A stretch of DNA of 64,000 bases, taken from positions 539,684-603,683 of the forward strand of contig WACJ01000228.1 of the NCBI GenBank assembly GCA_008973525.1, given 5' to 3'. Shown in pieces: positions 62,259-64,000 of this stretch. Numbering within the stretch: the stretch's first letter is position 1; each line of letters starts with the position of its first letter. The translations under genes were made by a program, and so were the position numbers. Under the pieces are notes generated by a model. The model was not told the origin of the DNA and made no database searches. It saw only the letters and a list, made by a program, of their open reading frames with translations. This stretch comes from Stenopsyche tienmushanensis. Taxonomy: Eukaryota; Arthropoda; Insecta; Trichoptera; Stenopsychidae.

Positions 62259-64000
62259 CAGTCATGTTTAATGGCATTAGTTATGGAGGGATGCCTATTG
62301 GCTTCATCTAGTCGCCCGCTCTGTTTAATTATTTTACAATATATTTGAGCTTTCTCCTATTGTTCTACCAGGGACTTAGGTTCCGATGGGCTTAAAGACT
62401 TAAAAAGTAATGTTCCTATTTCCACGACTGTTGAGTTTAGTACAAAGCAGCAAAGAGACGCAGTCCGATTCTCAATCGCCGATTAATTGTAAAAATAAAA
62501 TTTTATCATAATTGTATTTTTTCACACTTCCTGAATATATCGACAAAAAGCTAAATAACTCTTGGAAGTTCAACATAATCAAAGATAAGCAAAAATTATC
62601 GCCACTCAATCGCCACCCCAAATGCAAGTGGTTAAAACATGACAAAATATTTTCTGTGCAAACCATCGAATGATATTTTGTGCCTTAATTTTATGCGCAG
62701 TTTTAAATTAAAATCGGATAGATTCGGTCTGTTTTCATACTCGAGCCTCGAAGCGTTGACTTTGTGCATATAAATGAATCGCTTTATTTTCAACCCCCCC
62801 TAACGAGAATTATTCAACTACAAACGTTTTCCGGACGTCGACGGTCGATCCAGATTTAATAATTAAGCTTTATTATCCTCCGATTTAAAAACTGATTATA
62901 TTATAATGGAGCAATAAAAGCCTAATGAATTGGACAGATTTGCGGTCCCTCATTCCAATTATATTTCGGCGCTTTATTCTCAAATATTTTATTATACGCA
63001 AAAAATGGATGTTAAATGTGTGCGTCGCGGTTAAAGCCATATTAATGTCCGCAGATAGTCGTTATTTAATAGCGCGCTTCATTAGGGTCAACACATTTTG
63101 CACAGGATGGGTAAAACGATAGACCTTTGTTTATCGGCTATCGTCTAGACATTGCGATTGAAAATCATTTCCTTTTTGTACTGTTTCCGATGCTCATTTA
63201 TAATCCTAATTACTTGTACGCAGAGTATTAAATGGATTAAAATAATTTAATTTAGTATACATTGCGCAGAGATCAGCGTAGGAGATATTTAGCATACGGG
63301 AGCTAGGAATATGTGTATTTGATTTCCTAAATATTTATTTGATATCAGAAATCAGAAGTATTATTATTATCGGTTAGAATAGGCTAAAAAAATAATATAA
63401 TTTAATTAATTTAAATAAATAATTTAATTTTAGTCCGCTCGGGAACAGTCGGCAAGAAAAGAGTTTTTTGATCATTCAGAAAGCCTTTTATTGCATTGTC
63501 TTAATTCAATAAACGTTATTATTTTTGAGCTCCGTTTGGGAAATTTGTTTTACACGGCAGATATGGAGTGTTATAGTACGATATCCTCTTGGGTTTTTAT
63601 AGTGCTTCTCCGCCAGTTAGCTTTTATTATTCGCCCTTCATTTTTGAACTTTCATTTCCACATTGGCGTATGTGTGTTTGGCTTTGAAAAGCTCTGCAGC
63701 GGGACGTAAAGTTTGATTGTAGAATATGAGGTGTATTGCGGAACAATTTGCACCCGGCGCTTCGGTGTTGATTTAATCGCCTTTATTTGTCGGGAGCTTC
63801 CAGTTCAGAAGAAGCGCTGCCGGTAATCTTCTGTGAGGCCTCTACGAGCTTTTGTTTCCAGCTTTCATTCAATTTACCCTGTCGCGTTTTTTTTAACCCT
63901 GCAGATGTTCATGGCGAGAGCATCTGGGGATGCTTTTCTATTTATTTATTTTTCGTCCTTATGATTCGTCCTTTTCGTGTTTATACACCGAAATGGGAAA
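62259..64000. other. Non-coding sequence to the end of the window
   Basis: Past the transposase homology the frame stays open to 62,348 without further similarity. Low-complexity A/T occurs at 63,400-63,430. Frames at 62,925-63,122 and 63,491-63,709 show no domain. No mariner 3' terminal repeat could be identified. Confidence 0.5.

Noticed and set aside
62259..62348. Continuation of the mariner transposase to the stop at 62,346-62,348
   Set aside because: After the FQKCF motif the residues no longer follow the family, so the homology is ended at about 62,258.
1..64000. CRISPR arrays, operons, phage or bacterial features
   Set aside because: No regularly spaced repeats, no ribosome-binding sites and no dense coding; the window is eukaryotic.

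Overview
The window looks like AT-rich, gene-poor nuclear DNA from an arthropod, most likely an insect. Nothing in it looks prokaryotic: there are no operons, no dense long reading frames, no Shine-Dalgarno spacing and no CRISPR array. The eukaryotic signals are one Asn/Pro-rich coding exon with a clean 5' splice donor and GC-rich codons, intron-like flanks running for tens of kilobases, a decayed mariner transposase, a small TA-flanked inverted-repeat element, and a dispersed A-rich repeat present at least three times. I cannot name the species or order.

Layout. 1-37 kb is almost entirely non-coding. It holds three copies of one dispersed repeat (about 0.68-0.98, 16.99-17.27 and 27.24-27.37 kb), some GC/CpG-rich patches, several hairpins, and a juxtaposed acceptor/donor site at 18,315. 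A protein-coding exon (37,648-38,181, + strand) follows. Its 5' leader contains a short upstream ORF whose stop overlaps the first in-frame ATG. It encodes a low-complexity N/P/S/A-rich N-terminus and then a predicted helix, and it ends at a consensus donor in phase 0. From 38,182 to at least 58,610 the sequence looks like a giant intron carrying a 215-bp TA-flanked MITE (40.2 kb), a fold-back element (42.6 kb) and tandem and hairpin microstructures. A second acceptor/donor site lies at 58,611. The mariner fossil lies at 61.66-62.26 kb, and the rest is non-coding.

How it fits together. The simplest reading is one large + strand gene, probably regulatory judging by its long intron and low-complexity N-terminus, of which this window shows one coding exon and its flanking introns. 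The two AG|GTGAG sites behind pyrimidine tracts resemble the recursive-splicing ratchet points of long insect introns. They share a downstream 9-mer, TGTACGCGT, and are the most interesting signal here. I did not recognise the protein family. I found no convincing new multi-gene system, and most other open frames are what chance would give in AT-rich DNA.
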